Source: Byssochlamys sp. IMV 00236
Lineage: Eukaryota; Ascomycota; Eurotiomycetes; Eurotiales; Thermoascaceae
DNA length: 64,000 nt
Assembly (NCBI GenBank): GCA_001931875.2
Contig: MSJH02000813.1
Span: forward strand, 1 to 64,000
Direction of reading: 5' to 3'
Shown here: one piece after another, positions 24,185 through 35,235 of the stretch
Position numbering within the stretch: the first letter of the stretch is position 1
Layout: the number at the start of each line of letters is the position of its first letter
Made by a program: the position numbers and the translations under genes
The notes under the pieces: generated by a model
Database searches by the model: none
Seen by the model: the letters and a program-made list of their open reading frames with translations, nothing else
What the model was told of the DNA's origin: nothing

Positions 24185-24997
24185 GATCGAATGCGTATAG
24201 TTAAATGACACTGCGGTATGAGTACGGGCACATCAGGGCGCGTAGTCTTGTTTTATACGGGCCAGTCTCCTCCCCATTCAGGGTAAGTCGTCTCTGATAC
24301 CATTGTTCTTTTGGGCAGCTGGATATCCTAGCTTTCGCCAGAGCGTGAGACTTGACTCGTAATGGGGTCAAATATCTGAAATGTCATAGCGAATTGCGGG
24401 GAATGGGACGGAGCTGGGGATTTCTCCGCCTGTAGGATGACAGGAACTCAACCCAACGGGCTCAACGCCGGGTGCATATTACTGTTTATCTCATTTCGGA
24501 CACTCCTAGGAAGTCTCTGGAGATTAAGCGACTGATTACAAGAACACCTCCAAAGCACACAAAAGCTAACTGGAGATAAAACAGGAAAGATGACTGTACC
24601 ATTGGAGAGCTATTGAAGATAAGACAGATGGCACTTTTCTCTTCAAGCGAAAGACTAGTCTTCAGCGTCCTTTTCGGTCTAACTATTCTCATTTTCCAGA
24701 TCGCAGCAACAATAATACGAACGATAATTAAACCAGTATATGATTCTGTTGTTTTTCTGTAGACGCAGTCCCGGGGTGAAGACAAGTAGCTTTTTCCACC
24801 AATCATGGGAAGGATGTCCAAGGGCCCTAAGAGGTCAGTATGCACCGTGCAGATGACAGAGCCAGAGCATATGCCGCTATATATCACAAGTAAGCACTTT
24901 ACGACCAAGACCTCCTTGGTTATGATTCCCAGCCGGGAGCCATGCAGGTGATCAAAGGGAGAAGCCAGTCGAGTTTGTGTTAACTAAGTAGAAACTA
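24185..24997 (-). promoter_or_regulatory. pgaX upstream region with TATA box and CreA-like sites
   Basis: The minus strand reads TATAAAA at 24257-24251, about 67 bases before the pgaX start codon, a good TATA position. Two matches to the carbon-repressor CreA consensus SYGGRG occur close together on the plus strand: GCGGGG at 24396-24401 and CTGGGG at 24414-24419. That spacing of two sites fits carbon catabolite repression of a pectinase, but the consensus is short and this is inference. A 140-codon minus-strand frame at 24486-24908 has no family resemblance and is not called. Confidence 0.5.
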
Positions 24998-25045
24998 CCG
25001 TGTTTAGTTATCTGCCGACCATTTCCACCTGCTGACCGTTTTTTA
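24998..25045 (+). repeat. Left terminal inverted repeat of outer transposon
   Basis: Begins CCGTGTTTAGTTATCTGCCG and pairs with 34483-34530. Base composition is near normal here, in contrast to the AT-rich interior that starts immediately after it. Confidence 0.9.
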
Positions 25046-26718
25046 CTATAAAACGCCAAATTATTAAATCTACTAGATTTTAACAATAATACATTTAAAT
25101 TAATTAATATTTAGAGGGTTTAATCTAGGCAATTAATAGATTATATTAGACTAATTTTTAGGATCCCTAAATCGCTCAGGCAGTTATATCTGCTATTCTT
25201 AACTAGTTACTGTTAAGGGGCCTATTTTAGCTTTAACTACCTATTTAATAATATTTTCTTCTAATATCTATTATTTTATAGGTTTAAATCTCTTTCTTAA
25301 GCTTTAATTAGCCTATTTTAATTCCTTTTAAAGCTAAATAACTACTTGCTTTATTATTTTTTCTTCTTTTTTAAGGTATTATTTTTCTTCCTATACTTAT
25401 AGATAAGCTAAATAGTCTGCTTTTTAGATTTTATACTTTTTTTAAGTAATATATTATTTCTCTTCTTATTATTACTATTACTAAAGTTAAAGCTCTTATT
25501 TTTAATATTATAATTACTATTTAACTTTTTCTTTATTTATTAAAATTTACTATATCTCTTAAACCTTAATTAGATTAAAAAAAATAGTATTACTATCTTC
25601 TAATTAGCAGAAAAGAAGCTATAAAATTCTAATAGATTATTACTTTACTTACTTATTAAAAATAATATATTATAGACTAATATTCTATTACTAAAAAAGT
25701 ATATTTTTAATATATAAGTCTATTATAATATTTATAAGCTTTAGTATTTTCTTATTATATATATTATTTAAAACTTCTTATAAAAGCTTTTTAATCTCTT
25801 GCTAATTATTTATAGATAATACTAATTAATTTAATTTATTTAAAAAAGACCTCTCTTTAAGTTTTTTTTTAAAATACTTAAAAATAATTTATAGGTTAAA
25901 TAAATATAGACTAGTTACTACTTACTTATTATTAATATTTTTTATTATAAAAGTAATATCTTAGCTAAAGAAAAAGAGATTAAAAAAATCTCTCTTTTTA
26001 AAATAGCTAAGTTCTAGATATTTATTTAACTAAATATCTAAATAAATATTATAGGCTTTAGCTAATAAGCTAAATAGAAAAATATTAAATAATTATAATA
26101 TATATATAGAATAAAGTAAAAATAGTAATAATAAAATTCTATTATAATTATAATAATTAATAAAGTATTTTATAATATAAAAATTATAGCTATTAAAGAA
26201 TTAAGGATTAATAGCTAATAGCTTTTATTTACTTTTACCTTAGTCTTCTTATTAAAAATCTTAACTAACTATTAATATCTTATCTTATTATTAATTTAAC
26301 TACTAGAAAAGAAGATAAAAAAGTATTTATAAACTTTAGAGTTAAATATTTAAAATTATATATCTTATAATTCCTTTAATATAATCTTATAGATTAAAGC
26401 TAATAATAATAATATCTTATCTATATAAATAGCAGTAAATATTATAATCTATTCTCTATTCTTATTTTAAATTAACTATTTAATATATCTTTACTTATAG
26501 TAATAGACTAATAGTAAGAGTAAATTCTCTTAATTTTTTTAAAACTCTAATTATAAAACTCTTTTTATCTATATTATAAATATTATATAGCTTAATATTA
26601 AATTTCTATAGCTTTTAATCTATAAACTTAAAATATAGAGAATATTTAAATATAAAATTAGCTTATTTATATAAAATATCTATAATAATACCTTAAGCTA
26701 ATAAGAGGTTTTTTTTAT

Positions 26719-26723
26719 ATCTT
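26719..26723. repeat. Left target-site duplication ATCTT of LTR element
   Basis: ATCTT directly precedes the left LTR and recurs at 34120-34124 directly after the right LTR. Five bases is the standard Ty3/gypsy duplication length. In AT-rich DNA a chance match is more likely than usual, but it lies exactly at both LTR borders. Confidence 0.75.
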
Positions 26724-27080
26724 TATAAAGAGCTAAGGTAAGAAAGCTCTTTATTAGAGGTAATTAATCGGACTAGTTAAACAGAAAGTAAGATAAGAGA
26801 TAAAGATATAGATAAGTAGCAGTCTATATATAATAAAGTTAAAGGTTAGATTTAGTAATAATTAGAATAAATTATTAATTTATTTAACTTCTATTTCTTT
26901 AAGAGTTATTTATCTATTTATCTATTCTATTAAGTTATTTAAATAACTTAATCTTAATAACTTTATTTATAATTAGCTAATCTAATTATTATATATAGAT
27001 TTAATTATTTTATTATTTTTTATTATTTATCCTAAGTCTTAATAGGTTTAAATTAAGTATTATAGCCTAGGTTTATAATA
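26724..27080 (-). repeat. 3' LTR (left copy) of the gypsy element
   Basis: 357 bp, same length as the copy at 33763-34119 with no gaps in my alignment. About 37 positions differ and every one is a transition. It is the 3' LTR because the element reads on the minus strand. Confidence 0.92.
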
Positions 27081-29749
27081 ATATCTCCTTCTATTAAAAG
27101 GCTTATCTTAAGCTATATAAAGTTTATTATATAGATTTAAATATTTAAGTATAGCTATAGTAATAGTAATAAATTACTATTAAGATATATTTATTATATA
27201 AATTTATTTAATATTAGCTTTATTTTAATATTTTTACTTAGAAGATTAAGAGTATTTCTATTCTTTACTAACTAACTTTTATTCTCTTACTTATATATTA
27301 AACTATTCTTTTACTATTTTTATAGCTTATTTAATACTGTTTTTAATAATTTAAATATAGAAATAATTAATATTTTATATAGTTATATTAAAAATAGGAT
27401 TTTTAAGTTATTTTCTTTATAAGTCTTATATGTATACTTAATATAAATTATAATTCTTTAATATATATTATAATAGTATTAATTAATATAGTAATATCTC
27501 TTAAGCGCTTTAAGTATATTTTATTTCTTTTAAGCTCTCTTAATAAAGCTTCTATAGCTAGCCTTAAGCTATTATAGCTATTAATTAAAGATTATTTATT
27601 TAATTATTAGCTTATAGATAATAAGTAGCTTAATAAGCTATTTCTTCCTCTTATATCTTTAATTACTAATATAATATTAGAATTAATAATTTCTTCTTTA
27701 TAGATTATTCTATTTATCTCTATTAATAATAGTAGTAGAATATCTCTACTAAGGGTATTTATAGAGAACTTCTTAATAAAGAAGTATCTTCTATTTAAAA
27801 TACGCAGAGATTAGTTTATATCTAATAATATAATTTCTTCTATATATAAGGAGGTATAGGCTAATTTATTATATTCTCTTTAGAGGTTAAAATATAATTA
27901 TAATAATATAATTAATATTACTCTTACTATAATTATAGTAAAAAAAACTTTTATTTAGCTAGCTAAAAAACTATAAAAAAGATTAAAGATAAAAAAGATT
28001 CTTAATATAAAGACTTAGAGAACTTAAAATATTATTATAACTTCTATTCTTAAAATTAAAGCTACTATTAAAATATCTCTTCTCTAAATTAATTTATCTC
28101 TTATTAAAATAATAATATTAATTATTATTATTAATATTAATATAATAATAAATTATTTTATTATCTTTAAAGCAGATTTTATTATAAATTCTTTTAGCTT
28201 AAAAGATTTAATTAAAGACTTTTCTCCTATCTTATAGGAGATATATCTTTATTATTTAAAGGCTTTAGTATAAGATCTTAAGTAATAGTATATCTATTCT
28301 TATATTAATATAAAATATTTTTATTATAAGGGCCTTTATAAGCTATATATTCTTATACTATTAGTATATAAGGCTAAGTTAACTTATATTTAAAGTCTTA
28401 GCTAAGAGACTTATTTTTTAAATAATTTAAAGTCTTTTAATAAGGCTATAAATATATATATTTTCTTTATAGAGATATATATATAGAAATTTATATTTAA
28501 GATTATTAGATACTAGCTTAATACTACTACTATTTTATTAACCTTATTATATTTTAAATTAAAGTTATTATATCTCTTTTAAGAGTTATATTAAATAATT
28601 TATTTATTAAACTATAATATCTTATATATAATAAATATACTTATTTAATTATAGAGATTACTTCTATTCTCTAATAAAGAGAAAAAAGATATTATTAAGA
28701 GGTTTTATAATAATAAAATAGCTAAGTAAAATAATATTATAAGCCTATATTTAAAGCCTTAGCTAGGGCTAACTTAATTAAATTAAATTATTTTTATTAG
28801 AATTTCTTTCTTTTATATTCTTTTTAAAACTCTTAAATCTTATAAGAAAATTAGAGAAAAAGTAATATATATAATAATATATTTAATTAAAATTAATAAT
28901 AGTTAAAAATCTAGTAAAAGAAAAGTATTATTATTTATTTATCTTGCTTTACTTTTTACTTTATAGCTTTCTTTTATATTACCTTTATTTAAATAGCTTA
29001 CTTATATTAAGAGCCTTATTAAGATTCTTACTATAATATTTCTCTAAAGCTTTAATTATATATATAAGATTTTCTAATATTTACTATAAGTTTTTATATA
29101 AAAGATATTCTTTTTATTTTATTAAAAACTGTTTTTTTTATAAAAAGTCTATTTACTAAGAATTTCTTCTATCTTCTATTTTTATTCTCTATTAATAAAA
29201 ATTAAATTTAGCTATTTAAGTTCTATTTCTTCTTATTAATTATAGAGCTTTAGTAAGAAGATATAAAATATAAGATATATTCTGCTTAAGCTCTTTAATA
29301 ATTATAATTAATATATTTACTTTCTAATTATTTTAATTACTTTATAGAGTCTAGAAAATTAATAATTTAATTTCTTATTAAGTTAATTAGTTTATAAATT
29401 CTTTATTAATAGAAGAATTTAATCTCTAACTTTATATAATTTAAGTATATATTTCTTATTATAATACTTTACTTATATCTTAATAATATATTATAAATAC
29501 TTTTCTAACTTTACTTTAATATCTATTAATTTTTTAAGTTATTCTTTAATAGCAGGAATATTTAATCTTATTCTTATATTATATTTATTTTAGCTATTAA
29601 AATTAAATCTATAAAGAGCTTTAAATAGCGAGTATTTAATAATAGAATATTTTATATTATTATAAGTATACTTTATTATACTTAATAATAATACTTAGTT
29701 ATCTTAATAATAATTTATATATATTCTTAAGTAATATTCTAAAGTCTAA

Positions 29750-30160
29750 TTTTAATATTTTATCTGCCTATTTATCTATAGATAAAAAGCAATATTTATT
29801 AATTAAGTAATTTATATATATTAATAAAGCTTAGTCTAATATTTATTAATAAATATTAATCTCTAATTAAAAATAATTAATATTAAGAGATTAAATTAAT
29901 AATATACTCTTTCTATAATTAGGTTAGCCAGATCTTTTACTATAATTATTTCTTAAGTTAAAATATATAGAGCTATTTTAAAGTATTAGTCTATAACTAC
30001 TAGAATTATATTATATTTAACTTCTTATTAAGTTAATAATAGTAAGCTAATAATAAAATTTATTAATATATTTTATTAAAGTCTTTCTGCTATAAGTAAT
30101 AAGCTTAACTGCTTATATAGCTTATATTTAAGAATTTTATTCCTTTTATAGATATTATAA
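29750..30160 (-). pseudogene. Integrase remnant of the gypsy element
   Basis: Minus-strand pieces match the HHCC end (YNIYKRNKI, CDIC-type context with Cys codons lost), the first catalytic Asp block (VVID) and the later AFY...NR block that corresponds to the AFYPQTDGQ region of fungal gypsy integrases. Several in-frame stops are present. Confidence 0.7.
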
Positions 30161-31299
30161 GTCTTTATATATTCTTATATATTATTCTATATACTTAGCT
30201 AATAAAACTTTTATTTAAGTAGCTTTTCTATAGTTTTAACTTTTTAATAATTAGTATATAAATTAGTATATAAATTATTATAATAAATTTATAATAATTC
30301 TTACTTTAATAAATATTTATCTAGAATATAAATCTAATTTTATCTCTATAATAAATTCTTATTATTTATAGTTTATTTAGAGCTTCTAGATTAATTAATT
30401 TTTAAACTATTAATCTTTTTTAATATAAAGGTATTTCTCTACTAAAGCTATTTAAGTAACTCTAGAAGATTAAGCTTTAAAGAATTTTAAATTATCTCTC
30501 TATTAATAATCTTTAATACTAATAGTTTTAACAGTAAGTATTTATAATTATCTATATTATCTTTTTTATTCTAAATATATAGTTTTAGTTTTTTCTATAG
30601 AATAGATAATAGTTTAATCTCTTATTTTTCCTTAAAGAGTTTATAATTTAATCTTTAAGATAATATATTAACTATATTTAAATAATTTAGCTTATATTTA
30701 ATATAAAAGTTATAGCTTACTAGCAGCTTCGCCTATTTTATTTACTTATTATTTAAAGTCTTTATTATAAAGAAATAGTATAAGTTAATATAATTAATCT
30801 ATATTTAAGCAAGGTATTTATTACTATTTAAATAATATCTTTAATATTTAAAAGCTTTAACTATTATTAATAATTCCTAGTTATATACTTTATATTAATA
30901 TTTAATTTTAATAAATTTTTTTAAGAAGTATATAATTAAATATTATTACCTTATTATTTTACTTATAAGCTATAGTAAAATAATAGCTAAAGTAAATCTT
31001 AAGGTATTTATAGCTATTATAATTAGCTTTTTTAAATTATAATACTATAATACTAATAATTTAATAAATATAGTTTTTAAATTTTTAAATACTTTCTATA
31101 CTTTAAATATTTATTTTAATAGACTTATCTTCTTATTATATTTACTACTCTTAAGTAAGTCTATTAATAATATTATAATAAAAGAGTAATTATAGATAAA
31201 TCTTTTAAAAAAACTTATAAATCTTAAAAAGACTTAAATATTATAAAAGGTCTTTAATATAAGCTAATTATAAATTATTTTAATCTTAAAGAGATTTAT

Positions 31300-31620
31300 T
31301 TTAATTTTATCTTATCTTATAATAAATTTAAAAAAGAAAACTTCTTTTTTATAAAATTTATATTTACTTAGCTTTATATATAAATTATATTTATAAAATC
31401 TCTTTAATACTTTAAAGATATATTATTTATATTCTTTCTTATCTATTAAGAAAATTAAGATATTATCTAAGTATATAATATAGCAGATATTTAATAAGCC
31501 CCTTAGCGCTATATTAATATAAGCTTAAAATATAGCTAAAGTATTATATAATTTAAACAGTATAATAAAATATTTAAAATAATTATATTAAGTTCTAAAT
31601 ACTATCTTCTATTTATCTTC
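31300..31620 (-). pseudogene. Reverse transcriptase remnant of the gypsy element
   Basis: The frame CYIIYLDNILIF followed after a stop by YIFKVLKRFYKYNLYIKLSKYK (split here by family position: KVLKRFYKYNLY and KLSKYKFYKKEVFF) is recognisable as the palm and following region of Ty3/gypsy RT. In-frame TAA codons sit where CAA or CAG would be expected, the change that C-to-T mutation at CpA produces. Confidence 0.85.
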
Positions 31621-33762
31621 TTTTTATATATATATTCTATAATAAGCTTCTTAAAGGTTTAGTTTTATAAAGAATCTTATACTTATTAATTAATTTAGTA
31701 TTTTATCTATTTATAATAATAGATAGTAATTTTTAATTATTTAAATATTTAGTCTTTAATAATTAATATATAAGTATTGTTTATTATTTTTTTTAAGAAT
31801 AAAGATAATTAATAATTTAGCTAAACTAGTTAAAGCCTAGATTTAACCTTATTATTATATATCTTCTAAATACTTTTAAAATATATCTAGTTCTCTAATA
31901 AAATATAGGTATAAAGGCTCTTATAATAGTATTTTATTATTAATTAGCTTTATTATATAAATCTTAATATCTTCTAGTAAGAGTAATATTTTAGCTCTCT
32001 TTTTTAAGAAAATATCTCAGAATTATATATAATATAAGAGAAGTTAAATTTCTTCTTTATCTATTTTAATATATTCCCCTTATATATAATAAATTAATTA
32101 ATCTTATACTATCTTTATAAATATTTATAGAGTTTAAATTTTAATTTAAGGTAAAGCCTCTTATTAATATCTCTAAGTTAAATATCTTTAATTTATAATA
32201 AGATTATTATAGTATAGCTATAATAATCTTAATATTATATTTTAATTCTTCTTAACTATATTAAGTTTCTATATAGAAATAATTTAGAAGTTAATTTTAT
32301 ATTATTCTATTTTTTCTTTTAAGTTCTTTATTTTAATAATAACTAGGAATTAGCTATAAATTAATATTATTTAATCTCTTATCTATAAGATATATCTAAC
32401 TAGCTTTTAAAAAAACCCTTTATATTTATAATATAATAAAAAATTATAGTTAATAAAATTAGTATATATTTAAAAGTTAAGAAGTATATTTATTTTTATA
32501 GTATAACTCTTAATTAATATATTTATTAAAGTTATAAATTTTAGCTTTATACCTTTAAGTTGCTAAAATATTTTAAGCTTAATATCTTTATCTTTTAAAG
32601 GATTAAAATCTTTTATAATTTTTTTAAGATATTATTTATTAATATATCTGTTTTTTTATAATTAAAGTATTATCTTTCTTTTATTAACTATTCTTACTCT
32701 TCTAAGGTTTTAAACTTCCTTAGTTTATATTTTAAAAAGATTAACTAAGATAATTTATCCTTTTACTTATTCCTTATATATAGATAGAATTAGTCCTTCT
32801 CCCTTATATAAAGGTAGAATTATTCCTTTTTCTTATAATCTTTTAATTAAGTTTTAATAAAATTTTAAGAGCTTTATTTAATAATTATAGCTTCTAAAGC
32901 TAGTTATAATAAATTAGTAAAAATATATATATATTTAAATAACTAGTTCTATATATCTTCCTATAATATAGAGAAGAAAGTTTAACTCTAGATATTATTT
33001 TCTAAAGCTAATTTAGCTTTATAAAGCTTAAATTTATTAAAAAATTCCCGAGCAGTTTATCTTAGCTATTATTTTAGCTTCTAAAATTATATAATAACTA
33101 TTTAGAGTTTAAATTTTAAGTTTTTAAGATAATTTAATAGCTATTATTAAAATCTCTACTATAAAGTTATAGTTAAAGTAAGGGGTCTATAATTTTAAGC
33201 TATTCTATAGTTATTTAAAAGTAAAGTAATAGTATAATTTATCTTATTTTTCTTAGTTTAAAATATAAATATATTATAAGTAAAGTATTATTCTATATAG
33301 TAATACTAATAGTAGTAAATATTTAAATTCTTAGCTTAATATTAATAAGGTTTAAATAATTTAATAATAGATCTAGATTTAAAAGCTATATTAATTTATT
33401 TTATTAACTCTATAACTATAGCTATATTTATCTTTTTTAATAGTCTTTAAGTTATATCTTATAGAGCTCTTATTACTATACTATTAACTTAATATAATAT
33501 ATTTAATAAGGTAATAAATCTAGTACTAATAGTATTTAATTTTAATTAAATATTAGAGTCTATAATATTTCTTAGATTAATTAGATTTTTTAAATCTATA
33601 GCAATTATTAGTCTTAGCTAAATATTAAGCTTTAAACTATATTTAAGTTTAGATTTAAACTATATAGGTTTTAAGTTATCTATAGATTCTCTATGCTAAT
33701 CTCTAGTACTATTTCTTAAGGTTTTTTCTCTTTTTAATATGCTATTAATAAGTAATTTAAAC

Positions 33763-34119
33763 TATAAAGAGCTAGGGTAAGAAAGCTCTTTATTAGAGGT
33801 AACTAGTTAGATTAATTAAATAGAAAGTAAAATAAAAGATAGAGATATAGGCAAATAGTAGTCTATATATAATAAAGTTAAAGGTTAGATTTAATAATAA
33901 TTAGAATAAATTACTAATTTATTTAACTTTTATTCCTTTAAAGATTATTTATCTATTTATTTATTCTATTAAGTTATTTAAATAACTTAGTCTTAATAGC
34001 TCTATTTATAATTAGCTAATTTAACTATTATATATAGATCTAGTTATCTTATTATTCTTTATTATTTATCTTAAGTCTTAGTAGGTCTAGATTAAGTATT
34101 ATAGCCTAAGTTTATAATA
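33763..34119 (-). repeat. 5' LTR (right copy) of the gypsy element
   Basis: 357 bp, paired with 26724-27080. It is followed on the plus strand by ATCTT (34120-34124), the second copy of the target duplication. Confidence 0.92.
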
Positions 34120-34482
34120 ATCTTTTTATAAAGTATAATAGCTATTACTACTTAAGCTTCTTTTTAAAATTTTTTTTATAAAGTTTTATAGCATTTTATA
34201 TAAGGGAGATAAGCTATATTCTATAAGGCTATTAATCTATTTAATAAATATTTTCTCTTACTAGATATTTAGGAATTATTAATTTTTATATTAGACTATT
34301 AATAGGCTCTAAACGCCCTTATATTATTGTAATAGGATTATTTAATTTATACTATATTTTTTTATAGTTTTTATATAATTAGGCTTTTTACTAGACTTTA
34401 AAGACTTTAAATCTTTAAGAGCTAATAAAATAAGATCTATATTAGTGGTTTAGTAGGTGGTTAAATTAATTGGGGAATTTTT

Positions 34483-34530
34483 AAAAAAACGGTCGGCAGG
34501 TAGAAACAGTCGTCAGATGACTAAACACGG
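34483..34530 (-). repeat. Right terminal inverted repeat of outer transposon
   Basis: Reverse complement begins CCGTGTTTAGTCATCTGACG. Followed on the plus strand by TA, the presumed target-site copy. Confidence 0.9.
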
Positions 34531-35235
34531 TAAGAATAGCACATGACTAATCTTTCACTGGGCTCCAGCCTTCGGCACTCTGTATGTCGGTCTCAAATGT
34601 ATCAGCAACTTCGGTCTGAACGCAGATTAGGTAGCATGGATATTATGACTCGAGGGGCTAGAGCTGTTTCTGTTGTAACACAATCTCATTGCGGTTGTCC
34701 CAATTGTTGATGGCACTGCTTATGTGCTATGTTGATTTCTGAATTCAGGTATTCGTATCTGCGCGGTCGGAATGGGAAGACAAAGCCACAGAGAACTGGT
34801 CGGCATGCTCTGTGTAGTTTGATATGCCCAGAAGACAACTTGCACATAGAAAGTCCAGATACTACACCCGACCTTCTATCTGCCGTCTTGATTGGGAAGA
34901 AAGCGACCAGCTGCCTCTTCCTTCCTAAACCGGAGTGGGGCAGGGTTGCATCTCGGGATCTCGCGACTTCACCTTGTTCCCCTGAAAATTGGTATCCATC
35001 ATCATTATCATTAGCATTATTATCCAGATCAACTCAACAACGATCCTGTTCGGGTCATACACACTGTTCCTGCGTAACATCGTCAGCTGGCACTGACAGA
35101 CGGCCCCTTTGGCTTTCTCGGTCTTTTAGCTGCACGATGGCTCATCGCCTCGCAGTATGAACGCTCGCAGTCTTGTTCTACCTCTATAACCATTTCATTC
35201 ATCCGGTACCATTATTTGAGGGAGCTCTCAACACC
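34531..35235 (+). promoter_or_regulatory. faeC upstream region
   Basis: 705 bases between the transposon island and the feruloyl esterase start codon. A GTGGGG match to the CreA consensus lies near 34936 and a GGCTAG match to the XlnR-type GGCTAR core lies near 34654. Both are short and only suggestive. A 143-codon ATG frame at 34729-35160 matches nothing and lies where the promoter should be; it is not called. Confidence 0.45.

Larger units (their letters stand above)
26724..34119 (-). mobile_element. RIP-degraded Ty3/gypsy LTR retrotransposon (nested element)
   Basis: 7,396 bp bounded by two 357-bp direct repeats. On the minus strand the LTRs begin TATTATAAAC and end TTTATA, as expected if TG...CA ends became TA...TA. 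Minus-strand reading shows reverse transcriptase at about 31620-31300: FRT then RYNYFKYF-like sequence, LYNTLAIF, and the active-site box YLDNILIF at 31473-31450, where the second Asp of YLDD is now Asn. Integrase zinc-binding and catalytic pieces follow at about 30157-30132 (YNIYKRNKI) and 30000-29972 (VVID then KIALYI). RT before integrase is the Ty3/gypsy order. A purine-rich tract (AGAAGGAGATAT) on the minus strand touches the left LTR, a plausible polypurine tract. Stops are everywhere; the element is dead. Confidence 0.9.
24998..34530 (-). mobile_element. RIP-degraded pogo/Fot1-type DNA transposon (outer element, interrupted)
   Basis: Ends are terminal inverted repeats of about 48 bp at 24998-25045 and 34483-34530, both reading CCGTGTTTAG at the tip and GACCGTTTTTT at the inner end, with six mismatches in about 46 bases by my count, five of them transitions. 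A TA dinucleotide flanks each tip (24996-24997 and 34531-34532), the target site of Tc1/mariner/pogo elements. Removing the nested retrotransposon and one target copy leaves about 2,132 bp, the usual size for this group. Minus-strand translation at 34440-34220 resembles the N-terminal helix-turn-helix of fungal pogo transposases (IDLILLALKDLKSLKS, PNYIKTIKKYS). At 26029-25740 it resembles the C-terminal part (LELSYFKKRDFFNLFF, TSLYLFNL, IIFKYFKKKLKERSF). Many stops are present; the element is dead. Confidence 0.82.

Noticed and set aside
24486..24908. 140-codon minus-strand frame before pgaX
   Set aside because: No homology, lies in the pgaX promoter.
26724..34119. Copia rather than gypsy assignment
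   Set aside because: RT precedes integrase in the reading direction and the RT box is gypsy-like.
25045..34482. Centromere or mitochondrial insertion as explanation of the AT-rich block
   Set aside because: Clear LTRs, target duplication, TIRs, RT, integrase and transposase remnants explain it as RIP-mutated transposons.
34729..35160. 143-codon ATG frame before faeC
   Set aside because: Lies in the faeC promoter, low-complexity Ser/Arg product, no homology.
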